A DNA stretch of 64,000 bases from Chryseobacterium tructae (GTDB lineage Bacteria > Bacteroidota > Bacteroidia > Flavobacteriales > Weeksellaceae). The translations under genes and the position numbers were made by a program. A model generated the notes under the pieces. It made no database searches. It was given only the letters and a program-made list of their open reading frames with translations, and had not been told where the DNA came from. How positions within the stretch are numbered: the first letter of the stretch is position 1; each line of letters opens with the position of its first letter. This document shows, piece after piece, positions 56,254-64,000 of this stretch. The stretch covers positions 2,852,001 to 2,916,000 of the forward strand of contig NZ_JAUFQR010000001.1 of NCBI RefSeq assembly GCF_030409875.1, in the 5' to 3' direction.

Positions 56254-57030
56254 ATGAAAACATTTTTACTGATCATTACTGTAGCTTCTTCAATTTTTGT
56301 TAAAAGCCAGGTGACAAATCATCCACCTGCAGGAAAAGCATCTTCAATTGAAGAAAAAATTTATGGCAACAAAAAACCTTACGAACAAGCAGAGATTATT
56401 CCACAATTTAAAGGAGAAATTACTAAGTTCAAAAAATTACTTCTTGAGAAATTAGATCTTAAAAAATTTAATAATAACAATACGTTTTACTTTTCTGAAC
56501 TTAGCTTTATTATTGAAAAAGATGGCTCTGTAAGTTCAATAAAAGCTGAGGGCGATGAAAAAGATTTTAATACAGAAGTAATCAATGGATTTAAAAAAAT
56601 GAGAACAGAATGGATAGCCGCAGGAATGGGCAATTGGAAAGTACGATATCATGTAAGTGTACCTGTTAGCCATAGCAACGATCAATTAGGCAAAGGAACT
56701 AACAACCCTTATAATTTTTTTGGAAATAAAAGAATAAGCACCCTTGAGGTATTCGAAAGTGTTGAACAAAAAGCTTTTTACCAAAAGGGTATTGAGAATT
56801 TTAAAAATATAATCCTATCCAAAATTGGGACTCTTGCAGATTCTTATCCATTTACAATGTCATTTGTAGTAGAAAGGGATGGGTTATGTTCAGGGGTAAA
56901 AATTTCCGGTACGGATGAAGATAAAAATGAAAAGATAAAAAGAGCTATTTTACCCATAAAAGAAATCTGGATTCCTGCTAAAATAAGTGGGCAAGCCGTA
57001 AGATGTAAGTATGGAATTGATTTTCATTAA
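56254..57030 (+). CDS. Secreted protein with two TonB_C-like repeats
   Basis: A 258-residue protein with a signal peptide (MKTFLLIITVASSIFVKSQ). It has two copies of a similar unit: IIPQFKGEITKFKKLLLEKL then FIIEKDGSVSSIKAEGDEKD, and FYQKGIENFKNIILSKIGTL then FVVERDGLCSGVKISGTDED. Each ends in a W-x-x-A phrase (EWIAAGMGNWKVRYHV and IWIPAKISGQAVRCKY). This is the pattern of TonB C-terminal domains in Bacteroidota. It lacks the membrane anchor and proline spacer of a real TonB, so it may bind a TonB partner or peptidoglycan rather than transduce energy. Confidence 0.75.
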   Translation: MKTFLLIITVASSIFVKSQVTNHPPAGKASSIEEKIYGNKKPYEQAEIIPQFKGEITKFKKLLLEKLDLKKFNNNNTFYFSELSFIIEKDGSVSSIKAEGDEKDFNTEVINGFKKMRTEWIAAGMGNWKVRYHVSVPVSHSNDQLGKGTNNPYNFFGNKRISTLEVFESVEQKAFYQKGIENFKNIILSKIGTLADSYPFTMSFVVERDGLCSGVKISGTDEDKNEKIKRAILPIKEIWIPAKISGQAVRCKYGIDFH

Positions 57031-57145
57031 TCAATAATGTTTACATATTTATTGATCATAACTTTTTATTTTTTTATCTTTAATTTAAAAGTAGAAGCAA
57101 TTCTATTTAAGTAATAACCAAACCACAACTCAAAAAACTATTATC

Positions 57146-57481
57146 ATGGGAAAATTTATTATTTCTAAAAGAACCAACGGCGAGTTTCAGTTCAATCTTA
57201 AAGCTGGAAACGGCCAAGTCATTTTAACAAGTCAAGGATACAGTACAAAACCCTCTTGTGAGAACGGAATCAGTTCTGTAAAAACCAATGCTCAGGAAGA
57301 TGCCAAATTTGAAAGAAATACTGCCCGGGATGGCAGATGTTATTTTAATCTTAAAGCCGGAAACGGACAAATTATTGGAACCAGCCAGATGTACGAATCT
57401 GATAACGGGATGGAAAACGGAATAGAATCCGTAAAAAACAATGCTCCCAATGCTTCTGTGGAGGATGAAACAAATTTCTAA
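57146..57481 (+). CDS. YegP-family protein (two DUF1508 units)
   Basis: A 111-residue protein made of two tandem DUF1508 repeats: GEFQFNLKAGNGQVILTSQG with NGISSVKTNA, and GRCYFNLKAGNGQIIGTSQM with NGIESVKNNA. YegP-like proteins are small, cytoplasmic and of unknown function. Full length with its own start; terminator-like structure at 57504-57533 follows. Confidence 0.92.
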   Translation: MGKFIISKRTNGEFQFNLKAGNGQVILTSQGYSTKPSCENGISSVKTNAQEDAKFERNTARDGRCYFNLKAGNGQIIGTSQMYESDNGMENGIESVKNNAPNASVEDETNF

Positions 57482-57503
57482 AATAATCTTAAATAATCTC
57501 ATT

Positions 57504-57533
57504 AAAAATGTCTTATTTTTTTAAGGCATTTTT
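57504..57533 (+). terminator. Terminator after yegP-like gene
   Basis: A 12-base stem with one G-U pair (AAAAATGTCTTA / TAAGGCATTTTT) and a six-base T loop, followed by more T. It is 22 bases past the stop. Confidence 0.75.
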
Positions 57534-57561
57534 TATTTTTGTACTCTATTTTTTAGAAAAA

Positions 57562-58008
57562 ATGACAAAGGAAGAATTACTCAACAAAGCTATAAAGATT
57601 GCCGATAAGGCTCATAAAGGACAAACTGATAAATACCACGCTCCTTACATAGGACATGTTATGCGTGTCATGGAATATGGTAAAACCATTGATGAAAAAA
57701 TCGTTGGTGTACTTCATGATGTTGTTGAAGATCATCCCGTAGAATTCAGTCTGGATTATTTAAGAGCTGAAGGATTTCCTGAATACATTATTTTTGCCAT
57801 CAGCTGCCTTACCAAATTCGATCCGGAAGAAGACTATGATGATTTCATTAAAAGAACGGAAAGATCCCTTCTTGCGGTTGCTGTAAAAATTAATGACCTT
57901 CGTGACAATATGGATCTTAGAAGAGTAAACCGAGAGCTTACTCCCAAGGATATCAAAAGATTTAATAAATATCTTAAAGCTTATCGTTATCTGATCGAGA
58001 AATATTAA
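57562..58008 (+). CDS. HD-domain phosphohydrolase
   Basis: About 148 residues from the ATG at 57562 (MTKEELLNKAIKIADKAHKGQ); an extension 18 codons upstream begins inside the terminator and is not used. The metal-binding HD motif is GVLHDVVEDHPV, preceded by a conserved His (YHAPYIGHVMRV) and followed by a final Asp in VAVKINDLRDNMDL, as in HD_4/RelA-SpoT-like hydrolases that act on nucleotides such as (p)ppGpp. The substrate is not known. TATTTTTG at 57534-57541 fits a -7 promoter box. Confidence 0.88.
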   Translation: MTKEELLNKAIKIADKAHKGQTDKYHAPYIGHVMRVMEYGKTIDEKIVGVLHDVVEDHPVEFSLDYLRAEGFPEYIIFAISCLTKFDPEEDYDDFIKRTERSLLAVAVKINDLRDNMDLRRVNRELTPKDIKRFNKYLKAYRYLIEKY

Positions 58009-58023
58009 TTAAAAAAAACACAA

Positions 58024-60075
58024 ATGACTAATAACCTGCCCAAAATTTCACATGCTTATCAATCTAAGCTGACTTCTGCTATTATATCAGTTTCAGTCTT
58101 TTTTTTGATTTATTTACTACTTACCCTAACTTCTCTCCTATTGGTTTTCCTATTAGGCTATGGTGCTATTCAGCTATTGAGGATTAAGGTCAATTATTTT
58201 ACGATTTTTGGAGCTGTAGGATTATTTAGCATAGGAATTTTTGTATTTATCTTTCTTATCAGATTTATTTTCAGAAAAAATAATTACAATACACAGCACC
58301 TGATAGAAGTAACACGTTCCCATCAGCCCGAACTTTTTAACATGATTGACGACATTGTGAGGGAAACAAAAGCTCAGGCTCCTAAGAAAGTTTTTCTTTC
58401 GCCAGAGGTAAATGCCAGTGTAAGCTATAATTCTATTTTCTGGAGCATGTTTCTGCCTGTAAAGAAAAACCTTACTATAGGTATGGGGCTTATTAATACA
58501 ACAAGTACCGGAGAATTGAGAACAGTTTTAGCTCACGAGTTTGGTCATTTTTCCCAAAGAAGTATGAAAGTTGGTGGCTATGTAAATCAAGCTGAAAAAA
58601 TTATTTTTGAAACCGTTTACAATAATAAAGATTATGAAAATTTCATTATAGAGTTTTCAGGAGGCAATGTATTCTTTAAAATTTTCGGTCTTATTTCTGT
58701 AGGCTTCATCAATGTATTTCAATATATTCTTAAAAGCATTTCAAATTTTCTTTTTAAAAATCACGCTTCTCTGCAAAGGGAAATGGAATATCATGCCGAT
58801 GCTATTTCAACTTTCGTTACAAACCCGGATGAGCAGGTCTCCTCTTTATTACGATTAGAATTAAGTGATGCTGCACTCAATTATGCACTCAGTTTCTATA
58901 TTGAAAGCAATCAGAAATATCGTCCTAAAAATCTTTATGAAAACCAAACTTCTTTAATGAAAGTTTTCAGCGAAAGAAATAATCACCCTTATGTAAACGG
59001 ACTTCCAAAGATAGATATTGAAGATTTGACCCGATATAACAAATCCAGAATTGAAATTGAAGACCAATGGGCATCCCATCCTGATATCGCCAAAAGAGTT
59101 GAAAGGATCAAAGAGAATCCAACCCAGAATACAAACAAAGATCACAAACCTGCCGGAGAAATAATAAAAGGGTATGAAAATATATGCGAAGCCTTAACCT
59201 CAAAATACCTCACATTATTAAATATTAAAAATGTTGGAGAAGTTATTGATGGCAAATTATTCACAACACTCTATCTGGAAAACAATAATTATCAGAATCT
59301 GATCTCTCGTTTTAATGGCTATTATGAAAGACATAATCCTATTTTAGAGAATCTTGAAACGATTATTACGAATTCAAAGCATGAACATGAATCTGATATG
59401 TTCAGTGATAAAAAAGTTTCTCTTGTGTATGAAAAATCAGGGATAGAGCAAGACCTTCAAATCTTAAAGTACTTAGTTTCTCAACCAAAAGAAATAAAAA
59501 CATTCAGATATAATGGCACTTTACACAAAACAAAAGATGCCGGAAGCATTATCCCGCAACTTGAAAAAGAGCTTACCCATGTAAAAACTGAACTTCTTGA
59601 AAACGATAAATCCATTTTCCAATATTACTACCGGCGATGCAGCGATGAACAGCAAATGAATCTCATAGGTACATACAAAAAAATGGCGGCAATAGACAAA
59701 GAATTTGATGAATTTCAGGAAAGTCTTAATGACTTTATCGGATACTTACAGTTTATGGGCATTACTTTACCTTTTGAAGAAATCCGAATGCACAGAGCAA
59801 AGCTTTTGAAGGCAGAAAAGCCTTTTAAACAAAAGATAAGAAGCCTTCTTGAAGAATCAGCGTACAAAGAATTGCTGACAACTGAAGAAAATGATCTTCT
59901 TCAGCAATTTGTAAATGCTGAGTATATCTATTTCAATAATGACCGATATCTTCAGAATGAAGTGGATTCAGTAGCATTATTGATTGAAAAATATCAGGCT
60001 CTTTTAACGACTTATTACCTTAATACAAAACAGGAACTATTAAATTTACAGTCAGACTTAGACAAAGCATCTTAA
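58024..60075 (+). CDS. M48-family membrane metalloprotease
   Basis: A 683-residue protein with two N-terminal membrane helices (residues about 20-50 and 60-80), then an M48 domain. The zinc site is HEFGH at residues 171-175 (TVLAHEFGHFSQRSM), with the third ligand likely the Glu in REMEYHADAISTF. A long helical C-terminal region (residues about 300-680) is of unknown function and larger than in HtpX or Ste24. It could degrade membrane or misfolded proteins. It follows the HD gene by 15 bases and overlaps the convergent DUF2490 gene by four. Confidence 0.88.
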   Translation: MTNNLPKISHAYQSKLTSAIISVSVFFLIYLLLTLTSLLLVFLLGYGAIQLLRIKVNYFTIFGAVGLFSIGIFVFIFLIRFIFRKNNYNTQHLIEVTRSHQPELFNMIDDIVRETKAQAPKKVFLSPEVNASVSYNSIFWSMFLPVKKNLTIGMGLINTTSTGELRTVLAHEFGHFSQRSMKVGGYVNQAEKIIFETVYNNKDYENFIIEFSGGNVFFKIFGLISVGFINVFQYILKSISNFLFKNHASLQREMEYHADAISTFVTNPDEQVSSLLRLELSDAALNYALSFYIESNQKYRPKNLYENQTSLMKVFSERNNHPYVNGLPKIDIEDLTRYNKSRIEIEDQWASHPDIAKRVERIKENPTQNTNKDHKPAGEIIKGYENICEALTSKYLTLLNIKNVGEVIDGKLFTTLYLENNNYQNLISRFNGYYERHNPILENLETIITNSKHEHESDMFSDKKVSLVYEKSGIEQDLQILKYLVSQPKEIKTFRYNGTLHKTKDAGSIIPQLEKELTHVKTELLENDKSIFQYYYRRCSDEQQMNLIGTYKKMAAIDKEFDEFQESLNDFIGYLQFMGITLPFEEIRMHRAKLLKAEKPFKQKIRSLLEESAYKELLTTEENDLLQQFVNAEYIYFNNDRYLQNEVDSVALLIEKYQALLTTYYLNTKQELLNLQSDLDKAS

Positions 60076-60788
60076 TCCGCTCCAGGGAAATCGTAGGTTC
60101 TCACATGATGGCCAGTATCGTCAATGTTGATATTTAAAGCCAGATAAATAAAATGTAGATTTTTATTCCCTTTCGCTTCAAATTCACGTTGCCAAAGGTA
60201 TCCCGTTGCGATTCCAAAATACTCATCGATCTGATAGCCGAAACCGCCATATACTCTGTTTCTGGCAAAAGTAGGCTTCATCGGGGTTACAAAAAAGATT
60301 TCATCATAAGCATTCGCAAAAACAGTTCCTTTTTCAATCGTCTTAGAGTTTAACGGAACGCTTACATTCAGACGGTAACGGTAACGCATCCTTTGCGAAG
60401 TATTATCCGTTTGAGGCTCATAAAACCAACTTTTTTCCACACGGAAACGGTTTTCAAATTTTACGACCCCCTTTTTGACATCAATAATATCCTGAAGCCA
60501 TACCCTGAACTCTTCCTTAGTTAGTTTGTGATCCTTATAGTTCACATACCTTCCAAGTCCTATGAATGGTTTATGATTTTTGGTAAGGTTATACCCTAAT
60601 CCTCCTTTCACTTCATAATAATCCGGATAAGAATATTCTTCGTTACCTCGAAGCTGGCCTTCACCATAAAGGAAAAATTTAGGATGAAATTTATAGGTTA
60701 AAGTCACTGCATTGAAGCTGGAAATATGTTCCTGTGCTTTGAAGAAAGATAGACTAAGAAGTAAACTTAAACCTATAAAACGTTTCAT
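60072..60788 (-). CDS. DUF2490 outer-membrane barrel protein
   Basis: About 238 residues starting MKRFIGLSLLLSLSFFKAQ, a clear signal peptide; upstream codons are excluded. The rest alternates beta strands rich in aromatics (FFLYGEGQLRGNEEYSYPD, FRVWLQDIIDVKKG, FENRFRVEKSWFYEP, RMRYRYRLNVSVPL), the DUF2490 pattern of a small outer-membrane barrel of unknown function. TACATTTG at 60808-60801 (minus strand) fits a -7 box. It lies just downstream of the TonB receptor gene. Confidence 0.82.
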   Translation of the reverse strand: MKRFIGLSLLLSLSFFKAQEHISSFNAVTLTYKFHPKFFLYGEGQLRGNEEYSYPDYYEVKGGLGYNLTKNHKPFIGLGRYVNYKDHKLTKEEFRVWLQDIIDVKKGVVKFENRFRVEKSWFYEPQTDNTSQRMRYRYRLNVSVPLNSKTIEKGTVFANAYDEIFFVTPMKPTFARNRVYGGFGYQIDEYFGIATGYLWQREFEAKGNKNLHFIYLALNINIDDTGHHVRTYDFPGAD

Positions 60789-60859
60789 AAAAATTTTTTG
60801 CAAATGTAAATTTTTTAACAATTTCTTAATATTAACTTTAATTAATATTGAATTAATAC

Positions 60860-62670
60860 TTACTTCATATTAATTGTATAAGAAAACCCGATATGGAACC
60901 ATCTTTGCGGCATTGGAACACCAAATGCTTCTGTATATTTTACATTGGTGATATTATTCACTAAAACATATACCGAATACTCTTTTTTGGTAAAGCTTAA
61001 TTTCTCATCCAACAGCTGATAACTTCCCAGATTCATTCTTTCATTGTATCGGTAAACAATCTCATTTGTGAAAGCACCCAGGAATTTTGTTTCTACTTTA
61101 CCAATGAACTGATGTCTCAGATTATCCATAATATATTTTGAAACAAATTCATTGGCTTTCTGAAACTTACCATCAATGTAGGTATACCCTGCCATCAGCT
61201 TTAGCCAGCCGTTCATTTTATAATTTATTTCCGCTTCTATCCCTTTGATCTTGATGTTTCCTACATTATCAGCAGCCCATGTTTTATCATTGATATCTTT
61301 TTTAACCCAATCTATAGAATTCCTCGAATCTCTTAAAAATCCACTAATTTTGGCTAAAATCTTTTTATCCTGGTATTGATACCCTATTTCAGATGAAATA
61401 CCATTTTCAGGCTGTAAATTTGGATTACCACGTTCCTGTGGACTTACATAATACAGATCGGTAAAAGTAGGAATACGGTGTACTTTGGCAATATTTCCAT
61501 ACACTTTATTATTAGGATTGAAATTATATCCAACATCCAGCCCAGGATAGAAGAAATTTCCTTCTTTAGAATAATTTGCCCATGAAATTCCAGGGGTAAT
61601 GTTTAATTTTTATCTAATAATGAGAAATGATGTTCAAAGAAAACCTGGGAAACAAAACGGTTTGGATTTCCTAAATTACTACTCACCAAAAATTCTTTTC
61701 TCAACTCTACCCCCACTCCGGTAGTTCCTAATCCCCATTGATAGCTGGAGTTCACTTCACCACCCACATTATTTCCAATATGCATGTTTCTATAGCCATT
61801 AGGATTCTGTCTGGTATACAGATACATGTCCTGTCCTCTTCTCCAGTATACATTGGAATTAATCTTTAATTTCCCAAAGGTTTGCTGATGAGCAATACTT
61901 ACAATAGAAGCCTGCATTTCTTCATATTGATCTACAGCAGATTTGGAAGCATAAAATCCATTAGCCCCAAATTTCTTTTCCGAAAACCCCGCCTGAAGTC
62001 TCAAATCTCCATTTTTAATATTCAGTTTCCCCTGATAGAATACATTCCTGATTTCATAATCGGTATTGTACATATATCCTTCTGATCCGGAAGTATTGGC
62101 CTGAAGAGTATTGGCAAATTTCTCATTTCCCATCTGGGCATTGAAGCCCAGCCTGTAAGAACTATAATCACCTCCTTCGGCACTTATTTTAATCTTTTTT
62201 CCTACTCCGGGTTTGGTAATCACATTAATAACACCAGCATAAGCATTTTGTCCAAAACGTCTGGCAGCAGGTCCTTTGATGATCTCAATTTTTTCCACAT
62301 CTTCCAGATCCACCGGAATATTCATAGAATTGTGTCCTGTCTGGGAATCATTAATTCGGACTCCATTTAATAGTAACAAAACCTGTTCAAAAGAACTTCC
62401 TCGGAAACTAATATCACTCTGTACCCCATTAGATCCTCTCCTTCTGATGTCCATTCCCGGTACCTGCTGAAGAATTTCATCAATACTTTTGGAGGGAGCA
62501 TTGGCAATATCTTCTTTCGTGATAACCGTAATATTTTGGTTAGCACTTTTATAAGGAGTGGAGATAAATTTCCCTTGAAATTCAACGCTTTCAATATCTG
62601 TCGTCTTTTCCTGTGCGTTTACCCAAAGCAGAGATCCCAGAAAAAAAGCACTTCCTATCTTTTTGATCAT
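60860..62670 (-). CDS. TonB-dependent receptor, BtuB-like (frameshifted)
   Basis: About 603 residues from the ATG at 62670 (MIKKIGSAFFLGSLLWVNAQ signal peptide). The plug domain reads KSIDEILQQVPGMDIRRRG and NGVRINDSQTGHNSMNIP, then VEKIEIIKGPAARRFGQNA; the 22-strand barrel follows and ends in QRWFHIGFSYTINMK. Size and plug type resemble cobalamin receptors of the BtuB group, but the ligand cannot be read. The frame breaks in the T run 61607-61611 (coding A5); one more base restores DKKLNITPGISW. A promoter lies at 62702-62733. No FecCD partner is adjacent. Confidence 0.88.
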
Positions 62671-62701
62671 AATCGTTTCCGTAGTTTCTTTTAACAAGGT
62701 T

Positions 62702-62733
62702 CAAAAGTAAGGGAGTTCATGAAGACAGGCAAA
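62702..62733 (-). promoter_or_regulatory. Promoter of the TonB receptor gene
   Basis: On the minus strand, TTTG (62733-62730), 20 bases, TACTTTTG (62709-62702), a good Bacteroidota match. The ATG is at 62670. Confidence 0.7.
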
Positions 62734-62746
62734 TGATACTTGTCAT

Positions 62747-62777
62747 AAAAAAAGACACAACATTGAATGCTGCGTCT
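62747..62777 (-). terminator. Terminator upstream of the receptor promoter
   Basis: On the minus strand an 11-base stem with two G-U pairs (AGACGCAGCAT / ATGTTGTGTCT), a three-base loop and seven T. The pairing is complete only on the minus strand, so it points leftward. No recognised gene lies upstream of it on this strand. Confidence 0.65.
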
Positions 62778-63294
62778 GTACTTTTTTGAGGGGCTAATTC
62801 TATCTTTTTCTCATTAAATGTGTAACTAGATCTCTGAATAATTTTCTCATTTCTATATTACATATTTATGAATACAATTTTAAATAATTTTAAAACATAA
62901 AACAATACCATGGTAAAAAAATACACCAGACACCGTGAAAGCATTTAAAATTCAATAAAAATAAATGATTAAGAGAGAATAATTCTCTAAAATAGATCTA
63001 AAATCCTCTTTTTAGGTCACCATTTTTGTTCACCAGCCCCCTCATTTCTATTTTTTATATATAATTTTAGTCATAAGAGAAACATACAATTTTCGCTAAA
63101 AAATTCGTAATTTTGTGGGTCTTAATTTTACGGATAAAACTTTCTTTTTTAACTGTATTTTGGCAGCGTTCTATCAATAAGTTGCCTCTATCAGTTGAAT
63201 CTGGAAATAATTTAAAAAGTTCAATTGATGACTCCCGGAATTTTCCGGAAAACACCATTAAACTGACCGTTTACAACACGGTACAGTTCCTTTT
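62778..63294. other. AT-rich region with a possible small leftward transcript
   Basis: No standard gene was found. On the minus strand a 16-codon ORF at 62850-62800 encodes a basic peptide (MRKLFRDLVTHLMRKR) and ends 23 bases before the terminator at 62747-62777. On the plus strand TAATTTTG at 63108-63115 fits a -7 box for uvrA, 180 bases before its start. No cobalamin riboswitch was recognised. Confidence 0.35.
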
Positions 63295-64000
63295 ATGAAT
63301 AAACAAAATATGGCTGATATAACAGAAATAGATATAAAAAAACAGATTTTCGTTAAGAATGCTCATCTTAACAATCTGAAGCATATTGATGTCCTGATTC
63401 CAAAAAATAAACTGATCGTTATTACCGGAGTATCAGGAAGTGGAAAATCATCTTTGGCTTTTGATACCATTTATGCAGAAGGACAAAGAAGATATGTAGA
63501 AAGCTTGAGTTCTTATGCTCGCCAGTTCTTAGGAAAATTAGAAAAACCTAAAGTTGACGACATTAAAGGTCTCGCTCCCTCCATCGCGATCCAACAGAAG
63601 GTAATTTCTTCTAATCCGCGTTCTACAGTAGGGACTTCTACTGAGATTTATGATTATATGAAACTTTTATTCGCAAGGATTGGGAAAACCTTTTCTCCTG
63701 TTTCGGGAGAAGAAGTAAAAAAAGATTCAGTGTCTGATGTGGTTGACTTTATCAAGGCTTCTAAAAAAGATACTTCCTTTTTATTAACTGCTCCTTTGGA
63801 ATATGATGCAGAAAACTTTAAAGAAACTTTAAATGTTTTAAAACTTGCCGGTTTTACAAGACTTGAAATCAACGGAAATGTCGCAGGGATCGAAGATCTT
63901 GAAAGTTTCGGATTTGCTCCGGAAAAAGGGATGAAGATCAATCTTGTGATCGACCGTTTTTCTTATGAAGAAGACGAAAGCTTTTTACAGCGATTGGCAG
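63295..64000 (+). CDS. uvrA: Excinuclease ABC subunit UvrA, 5' part
   Basis: The first 235 residues of UvrA, running off the window. Walker A is VITGVSGSGKSSLAFDTIYAEGQ, followed directly by RRYVESLSSYARQFLG and GLAPSIAIQQKV, the fixed opening of UvrA, then the UvrB-binding region. It recognises distorted DNA and loads UvrB in nucleotide excision repair. The ATG at 63295 is used; a second in-frame ATG at 63310 (MADITEIDIKKQ) is equally possible and fits the family start well. Confidence 0.96.
   Translation, partial: MNKQNMADITEIDIKKQIFVKNAHLNNLKHIDVLIPKNKLIVITGVSGSGKSSLAFDTIYAEGQRRYVESLSSYARQFLGKLEKPKVDDIKGLAPSIAIQQKVISSNPRSTVGTSTEIYDYMKLLFARIGKTFSPVSGEEVKKDSVSDVVDFIKASKKDTSFLLTAPLEYDAENFKETLNVLKLAGFTRLEINGNVAGIEDLESFGFAPEKGMKINLVIDRFSYEEDESFLQRLA

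Noticed and set aside
60860..62670. True pseudogene status for the TonB receptor and the other broken genes
   Set aside because: Each has a single short-run indel with full coding quality on both sides, and the same error type recurs in nine places including normally essential genes.
62800..63060. Cobalamin riboswitch upstream of the BtuB-like receptor
   Set aside because: No B12-box or other conserved riboswitch core was seen, and the receptor promoter lies downstream of this region.
63067..63258. Leftward ORF of 63 codons before uvrA
   Set aside because: It is antisense to the uvrA leader, has no recognisable motif and no promoter.

Overview
The window looks like a chromosome segment of a Bacteroidota bacterium of the Flavobacteriia, most likely Chryseobacterium or a close relative in the Weeksellaceae. 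Supports: AT-rich DNA, promoters of the Bacteroidota type (TTTG, about 20 bases, TAnnTTTG), few Shine-Dalgarno sites, a type IX secretion gene (porQ), a lipoprotein-type Omp85 (TamL), the fused ResB-CcsA cytochrome c assembly protein, a Bacteroidota VgrG, and the ftsK-lolA-lptG gene order. No rRNA, tRNA or CRISPR array was seen.

Layout. 1-917: the 5' part of a type VI secretion spike gene (vgrG), reading leftward. 1.4-4.7 kb: serine hydrolase, ATP-grasp ligase and a GNAT/MarR pair. 5.0-11.3 kb: an RND efflux operon (regulator, adaptor, pump, outer-membrane channel). 11.4-15.8 kb: GNAT, DUF2007 and lysine catabolism (lysine 6-transaminase plus a semialdehyde dehydrogenase). 15.9-21.1 kb: a tiny membrane protein, RHH and SPFH proteins, and CcsBA. 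21.6-25.2 kb: Crp/Fnr regulator, exported isochorismatase, and two secreted surface proteins sharing a motif. 25.8-31.3 kb: ftsK, a lipoprotein, lolA-like and lptF/G-like. 31.6-40.9 kb: secreted protein, KAS III, frr, a lipase-like protein, pyrH, porQ-cmk, a YtxH/holin-like trio and an rRNA/tRNA methyltransferase. 40.9-48.9 kb: tamL, SanA-like, 2Fe-2S reductase, TlpA-like, and a FecCD/FecE importer split by a repeat-rich insert. 49.0-56.1 kb: a MarR-controlled fatty-acid beta-oxidation operon (fadN, fadA, fadE) with a different repeat-bracketed small gene in each of its two gaps. 56.2-64.0 kb: a TonB_C-like secreted protein, YegP, HD hydrolase, M48 peptidase, DUF2490 protein, a BtuB-like receptor and the start of uvrA.

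Two things stand out. First, three unrelated small genes (GxxExxY, a Y1/RAYT transposase, and an S23-type four-helix-bundle protein) lie within 8 kb. Each sits in a gap of an operon and each is bracketed by its own family of inverted or hairpin repeats. This is the best candidate for an under-described system. Second, nine frame breaks fall in eight otherwise intact genes, and every one can be repaired by adding one or two bases to a short homopolymer or its edge. This points to systematic sequencing error rather than gene decay, so these genes are listed over their full span.
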